This document shows, piece by piece, positions 42,305-46,322 of a stretch of DNA of 46,322 bases (position 1 is its first letter; each line of letters starts with the position of its first letter). This DNA comes from Rhodospirillales bacterium (lineage in GTDB: Bacteria > Pseudomonadota > Alphaproteobacteria > Rhodospirillales > Defluviicoccaceae): positions 1 to 46,322 of the forward strand of contig JAEULG010000044.1 of NCBI GenBank assembly GCA_016793875.1, written 5' to 3'. The notes under the pieces are model-generated. The model was not told the origin of the DNA, made no database searches, and worked only from the letters and a program-made list of their open reading frames with translations. The translations under genes were made by a program, and so were the position numbers.

Positions 42305-42841
42305 TCAAGGCCGCGGGGCTGGCGGCGGCGCCAGCAACTCGCGAGTCGCCTGGCCGATCAGCCGCCGCAGCCGGCCGTCGTCCAGCCCCTCGCTGCGCCC
42401 AACCCGGCCGTCCACCCGCACCAGCGCCTGCTCGCCATCGCAGAAGCAAGCAACCAGCGTTACCTCGCCGCCCGGCAATGGCTCGCCGCCCAGCGGACTG
42501 GCGCAGGCATCACCGCCACCGGTGCCGTTGAAGACGTAAACGAGGCGCAGGCGGGCCACGTCATCGCCCGGCCCCGGACGGACGAGCGGTGGCGTCGCCG
42601 TCCAGGTGACCGCGCGTCGTGCGGCGTCGTAAACCACCTCCGCCACCGCCTCGTCGGAAGCGAACGCCGGCCGGCCGTAGACGATCACCGGCAGGAGACC
42701 AGCGCCTTGCGCAATTGCCCACGGATCCTCGATGCGGCGCGATACCACCGTCGTCGGGGTATCCTTGCAGCCGACGAGGCCCGCAACGGTGGCAACCGCC
42801 CCGGTAATGACGATCGCCAGGGCCATTCGCAGCGAGAACAT
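42305..42841 (-). CDS. Hypothetical lipoprotein
   Basis: 178 residues from the ATG at 42841, which has AAGG 8 bases ahead and opens a lipoprotein signal: MALAIVITGAVATVAGLVGC with lipobox LVGC. An ATG at 42880 would add 13 residues before the signal. The mature part is rich in Gly, Pro, Asp and Val, with Cys residues near 110-140 (GDACASP, ACFCDGEQ) and an internal AEVVYDAARRAVTWTATPPL. It ends with a Pro-rich stretch. No family recognised. Divergent from the DUF599 gene. Confidence 0.72.
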   Translation of the reverse strand: MFSLRMALAIVITGAVATVAGLVGCKDTPTTVVSRRIEDPWAIAQGAGLLPVIVYGRPAFASDEAVAEVVYDAARRAVTWTATPPLVRPGPGDDVARLRLVYVFNGTGGGDACASPLGGEPLPGGEVTLVACFCDGEQALVRVDGRVGRSEGLDDGRLRRLIGQATRELLAPPPAPRP

Positions 42842-42934
42842 CGGCAGCGCCTTGTGAGCAGCAGTAGCTTCGTCGATCATCGTCCGGGACAGCTGCGAAA
42901 TCCAGGCGTCCGCCGCCGGTGCGGGAATAAAGCG

Positions 42935-43654
42935 ATGCCAAGCGAGTTCAGTACCCTCGATCTACTGGCAATCAGCACCTTTTTTATCGCGTGGTTTGGC
43001 TATCAGCTGCTCTTCGACGGCCGCCTGCGCCGCAGCTACTCGCTGAACTCGCAGATGCTGGTGCTGCGGCGGCGATGGATGCTGCGGCTGCTCCACCGCG
43101 ACAACCGCATCGTCGATTCGACGCTGGTTGGGCACACCATCCACAGCGCCGCGTTCTTTGCCTCGACGACGATGCTGGTGCTCGCCGGGCTGATCGGCGT
43201 GCTGGGGTCCGCCGATCGGGTGTACGGCGCCATCACCAACATCTCGGCGCTGCTCGGCGGCGGCCAGCCGCTGTTTGAGTGGAAGCTCGTGCTGCTGATC
43301 GGCGTCTTCATCTATGCGTTCTTCAAGTTCACCTGGGCGTTGCGGCAGTTTAACTACTTCTGCGCGGTCATCGGCAGCGCGCCGGACGCCCCGGAAGATC
43401 CGGCCGAGGCGTTGGTTTGGGCGCGGCGCATGGAAGCGGTGCTCACACACGCGGTGAACGAACTGAACTCCGGCGTACGTGCCTACTATTTCGCCTTCGC
43501 GGGGCTGGCGTGGTTCATCCATCCCCTCGCCTTCATCGCGGCGACGCTGCTGATGATCCTGGTGCTCGCCCGCCGGCAACTGGGCTCGCCGACAGTGCGG
43601 GCGGTGCGCGAGCACGCCAAGGCACTCAGCCGGGACGACGGGAAAGAAGAGTAA
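42935..43654 (+). CDS. DUF599 family membrane protein
   Basis: 239 residues. About four hydrophobic segments (near 8-28, 72-92, 108-130, 185-210). The N-terminal region [20 protein letters not shown] and the basic loop [20 protein letters not shown] with the following His-rich [12 protein letters not shown] fit the DUF599 family of proteobacterial inner-membrane proteins. Function unknown. The ATG at 42935 was chosen because the homology begins there; the 455-residue frame upstream is noncoding. It is followed 119 bp later by the sugar dehydrogenase. Confidence 0.88.
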   Translation: MPSEFSTLDLLAISTFFIAWFGYQLLFDGRLRRSYSLNSQMLVLRRRWMLRLLHRDNRIVDSTLVGHTIHSAAFFASTTMLVLAGLIGVLGSADRVYGAITNISALLGGGQPLFEWKLVLLIGVFIYAFFKFTWALRQFNYFCAVIGSAPDAPEDPAEALVWARRMEAVLTHAVNELNSGVRAYYFAFAGLAWFIHPLAFIAATLLMILVLARRQLGSPTVRAVREHAKALSRDDGKEE

Positions 43655-43773
43655 GGCGACGGGGTCATGCCGCCGTTGTCATCGCCGAAAGCCTGGTTCA
43701 TCCCTACATGGGCGGGATGGCGGGAGGCGTGATACCAGCGGCCGGCGCGCCGCGAAGCAACGGAGGGACCGGG

Positions 43774-44946
43774 GTGCACGATCAGCGACAATACCGGCGA
43801 GGGCTGGCGGGGCGGGCGGCGCGGCGGCTGCTGCTCGCTGCCTTCCTCGCGACCACCTCCGCGGCGATCCCGGCAGCTGCCCAGGAGTTTCGCAGCGAAG
43901 ACGGACCGTTCCGGGTGGTGACGGTGGCGACCGGCTTCGAGCACCCGTGGGGCCTCGCGTTCCTGCCCGATGACCGGATGTTGGTCACCGAGCGTCCCGG
44001 CCGGCTGCGTATCGTCCGCCCGGACGGCGTCCTTTCCGATCCGGTGAAGGGTGTTCCCGCGGTCTACGCGGTCGGCCAGGGCGGCCTTCTCGATGTCGCC
44101 GTCGATCCCGATTTCGTCGGCAACCGCCTCATCTACCTGTCCTACGCCGAGCCGGACGGCGACGTCGCCGGTACCGCGGTGGCACGCGCCCGCCTCGTCG
44201 AGACCGAGGAGGGCGCCCGGCTCGACGGCCTCCAGGTGATCTTCCGCCAGCAGCCGAAGGTCGGCGGTTCCTACCACTGGGGCTCCAGGCTGGTGCTGAT
44301 GCCTGATGGCACGCTGTTCGTCACCTTGGGCGAGCGCAACCAGCGCGACCGGGCGCAGCGGCCGGATGAGGATCTCGGTAAGCTGGTCCGCATCAAGCCG
44401 GACGGTACGATCCCGAAGGACAACCCGTTCGTCGGACGGCGCGATACCCGCCCGGAGATCTGGTCGCTCGGCCATCGCAACATCCAGGGCGCCGCCATCA
44501 ACCCTGCGACCGGTGCGCTATGGACGATCGAGCATGGCGCCCGCGGCGGCGATGAGATCAACATCCCCGAGGGCGGCAAGAACTACGGCTGGCCGATCAT
44601 CACCTACGGCCGCGACTACACGATGCTGCCAATCGGCGAAGGCACGGAAAAGCCCGGGCTGGAGCAACCGATCTACTATTGGGACCCCTCGATCGCGCCG
44701 TCGGGCATGGCCTTCTATACGGGATCAGCGTTCCCGGCGTGGCGGGATAACCTGTTCGTCGGCGCTCTCGCGGCGCAGGCGCTGGTTCGCCTGAAGTTGG
44801 AGGGCAACACCATCACCCATGAAGAGCGGCTGCTCGGCGATCTCGAAGAGCGCATCCGCGACGTTCGCCAGGGCCCTGACGGCAAGCTGTGGCTGCTGAC
44901 CGACAACGACGACGGCCGCATCCTGCGCATCGATCCGGCGACCTGA
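43774..44946 (+). CDS. PQQ-dependent aldose sugar dehydrogenase (YliI-like)
   Basis: 390 residues. GTG start with GGAGGG 7 bases ahead, then a basic signal peptide ([20 protein letters not shown], cleavage near AAAQ), so it is periplasmic. The beta-propeller soluble GDH/Asd family is recognised by [63 protein letters not shown] (PQQ/Ca site) and [10 protein letters not shown]. Oxidises aldose sugars to lactones with PQQ. A stable hairpin follows. No PQQ synthesis genes are in the window. Confidence 0.93.
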   Translation: MHDQRQYRRGLAGRAARRLLLAAFLATTSAAIPAAAQEFRSEDGPFRVVTVATGFEHPWGLAFLPDDRMLVTERPGRLRIVRPDGVLSDPVKGVPAVYAVGQGGLLDVAVDPDFVGNRLIYLSYAEPDGDVAGTAVARARLVETEEGARLDGLQVIFRQQPKVGGSYHWGSRLVLMPDGTLFVTLGERNQRDRAQRPDEDLGKLVRIKPDGTIPKDNPFVGRRDTRPEIWSLGHRNIQGAAINPATGALWTIEHGARGGDEINIPEGGKNYGWPIITYGRDYTMLPIGEGTEKPGLEQPIYYWDPSIAPSGMAFYTGSAFPAWRDNLFVGALAAQALVRLKLEGNTITHEERLLGDLEERIRDVRQGPDGKLWLLTDNDDGRILRIDPAT

Positions 44947-44960
44947 CCGCTGCCGGCCTT

Positions 44961-45006
44961 GGTGTCGCCTTCCCCGGGCCCCCGAACCGGGCTGGACGGC
45001 GACACC
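44961..45006 (+). terminator. Hairpin after the sugar dehydrogenase gene
   Basis: GGTGTCGCC (44961-44969) and GGCGACACC (44998-45006) are perfect 9-base arms; an inner CCCGG/CCGGG continues the structure. It lies 14 bases after the stop codon. No long U-run. Confidence 0.55.
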
Positions 45007-45089
45007 CGGGAGTTGTAGGAGCCGCGCGCTGTTGGAACCGGCGATCGCTCAAAACCCGCCGCTCGGAAAACTGGGATCCCCACCCGCTG

Positions 45090-46322
45090 ATGCCTTCCCC
45101 TCCCCTCATTGTTGCAGCGCCGGACGCGGGCGCAACCGCCTCGCCGTCCCTCGTCGCTCGCCGCGCCATCTTCTTCGCCCTGGTCGGCGCGACCATGCTG
45201 GTCGCCTGCGCGGCTTTTGCGACAGCCTTTCTGAAGGACGGGCTGACCGCGATCGAGATTGCCCTGCTCGTGCTGTTCGCCGCCAACCTGCCGTGGCTCA
45301 CCATCGGTTTGTGGAATTCGCTCTTCGGGTGGGCGCTGTTGCGGCGCGCGGATGGTGGCTTGACGGGGATCGTGCCGCTGGCCGGCCCGGACCACCCGCC
45401 GCCACTCGCCGGGGGGGTCGCGCTGGTGATGCCGGTGCACGACGAGGATCCGCAGGCGGTGCTGTCGGCGTTGCGGGTGACGCTCGCGAGCCTCGATGCC
45501 ACCGGACGGTCGGCACGCTTCGATGTCTTCGTGCTCAGCGACACCCGTGACGATGCGATTGCCGCCGCCGAGGAGCGGCTGTTTGCTGGCTTAAAGCGTG
45601 CCGATCCCCGGCCCGAACGCCTGCATTACCGCCGGCGCCGCACAAACACCGGCTTCAAGGCCGGCAATATCCGTGACTTCTGCGAGCGCTGGGGCTCCGG
45701 CTATGGGCTGATGATCGTACTCGACGCCGACAGCGTGATGAGTGGTGCGGCGATCTTGCGCCTGGTCGGGCTGATGCAGGCGAACCCGCGCCTCGGCATC
45801 CTGCAGACTCTCGTCACCGGCCTGCCGTCGGCCAGCGCCTTTACCCGCATCTTCCAGTTCGGCATGCGCCACGGCATGCGCGTCTATACCGCCGGCAGCG
45901 CCTGGTGGCAGGGCGATGCCGGCCCCTACTGGGGTCACAACGCCATCATCCGCCTCGCGCCGTTCATCCGGCACTGCCATCTGCCGGACGTTCCCGGCGA
46001 GCCGCCGCTCGGCGGCCCGGTGCTCAGCCACGACCAGATCGAGGCGGTGCTGATGCGCAAGGCCGGCTGGGAGGTGCGGGTGCTGCCGGTCGAAGACGGC
46101 AGCTACGAAGCCAACCCGCCGACTCTGCCCGACTTTACCAAGCGCGACCTGCGCTGGTGCCACGGCAACATGCAGTACACCCGGCTCCTGGGCATCGCCG
46201 GTCGGAACCGGATGGGCCGCCTGCAAATGATCCTCGCCATCCTGATGTACACCTCGGCGCCCTGCTGGCTCGCCTTCTGCCTGCTGGGGCTGGCCCAGGC
46301 GGCGGCTGCTCCGCTGGGCCTG
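45090..46322 (+). CDS. opgH: OpgH/MdoH glucan glucosyltransferase, truncated at window end
   Basis: 411 codons, open to the right edge. Inner-membrane GT2 enzyme that makes osmoregulated periplasmic glucan from UDP-glucose. Two membrane segments near 27-48 and 57-84 are followed by the cytoplasmic domain: ALVMPVHDED (about 111-120), LSDTRDD, the DxD LDADS (212-214), GPYWGHNAIIRLAPFIRHCH, LSHDQIEAVLMRKAGWEVRV, and the QxxRW-type KRDLRWCHGNMQYTR. A further membrane segment starts at the edge. No opgG or other glucan gene adjoins it. Start ATG 45090 is the first reasonable one; the region before it is noncoding. Confidence 0.9.
   Translation, partial: MPSPPLIVAAPDAGATASPSLVARRAIFFALVGATMLVACAAFATAFLKDGLTAIEIALLVLFAANLPWLTIGLWNSLFGWALLRRADGGLTGIVPLAGPDHPPPLAGGVALVMPVHDEDPQAVLSALRVTLASLDATGRSARFDVFVLSDTRDDAIAAAEERLFAGLKRADPRPERLHYRRRRTNTGFKAGNIRDFCERWGSGYGLMIVLDADSVMSGAAILRLVGLMQANPRLGILQTLVTGLPSASAFTRIFQFGMRHGMRVYTAGSAWWQGDAGPYWGHNAIIRLAPFIRHCHLPDVPGEPPLGGPVLSHDQIEAVLMRKAGWEVRVLPVEDGSYEANPPTLPDFTKRDLRWCHGNMQYTRLLGIAGRNRMGRLQMILAILMYTSAPCWLAFCLLGLAQAAAAPLGL

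Noticed and set aside
1..46322. Search by eye for tRNA, rRNA, CRISPR arrays, IS ends, integrase or phage genes.
   Set aside because: None seen; the only repeats are the REP-like elements and hairpins listed.

Overview
The window is about 46 kb of GC-rich DNA with tightly packed genes and no phage, IS, CRISPR, rRNA or tRNA that I can see. Gene content and order point to an alphaproteobacterium, probably Rhodospirillales: recG divergent from sdhE-mfd, kdsB overlapping pheA, hisN-type phosphatase, YejABE transporter, GT4-type glycogen enzyme with GlgE, and PhaE/PhaC class III PHA synthase. Coupling of PHA and glycogen storage would fit a glycogen-accumulating organism such as a Defluviicoccus relative. 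That is inference, not a sequence identification.

Layout. 1-5.2 kb (minus): a chain of a tandem two-heme cytochrome c, a HisN-like phosphatase, YejA, YejB and the start of YejE, with ATGA overlaps at the front and REP-like palindromic repeats in the last two gaps. 5.4-7.1 kb (plus): kdsB and pheA. 7.1-10.8 kb: small or secreted proteins (HExxH protein, CopD-like membrane protein, putative lipoprotein, MepA, a 93-residue unknown). 11.0-17.0 kb (plus): a storage-polymer cluster with a phasin, a split MaoC/HadAB-like hydratase pair, a divergent PhaC-like alpha/beta hydrolase with a nucleophile Cys box, then after a strong terminator PhaE and class III PhaC. 17.2-18.8 kb: a secreted protein, a possible 51-residue membrane peptide and a GST-like protein. 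18.9-22.5 kb: a type I secretion ABC transporter and HlyD-type adaptor with a small uncharacterised ORF in front. 22.6-28.6 kb: mfd and sdhE (minus) divergent from recG (plus). 28.7-30.1 kb: a Tat-exported beta-carbonic anhydrase convergent with a periplasmic cyclophilin. 30.4-35.1 kb (plus): GT4 glucosyltransferase (GlgM/GlgA-like), an uncharacterised GH13 enzyme and GlgE maltosyltransferase. 35.1-38.3 kb: RNase D divergent from aspS. 38.4-42.8 kb (minus): DUF4136 lipoprotein, periplasmic binding protein, UspA-like protein, GntP permease, small lipoprotein. 42.9-46.3 kb (plus): DUF599 protein, PQQ-type sugar dehydrogenase and a truncated OpgH glucan glucosyltransferase.

How the parts fit. 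The two clusters that stand out are the PHA cluster and the GlgE operon: one supplies (R)-3-hydroxyacyl-CoA and polymerises it at granules, the other would build alpha-glucan through maltose-1-phosphate. Both are carbon stores. The GntP permease could handle a small hydroxy acid such as gluconate or 3-hydroxybutyrate, but specificity cannot be read here. Envelope functions (KdsB, MepA, OpgH, Yej, type I secretion) make up most of the rest. The least explained items are the PhaC-like protein at 13.0-14.6 kb, the GH13 enzyme between GlgM and GlgE, and the small ORF ahead of the secretion genes.
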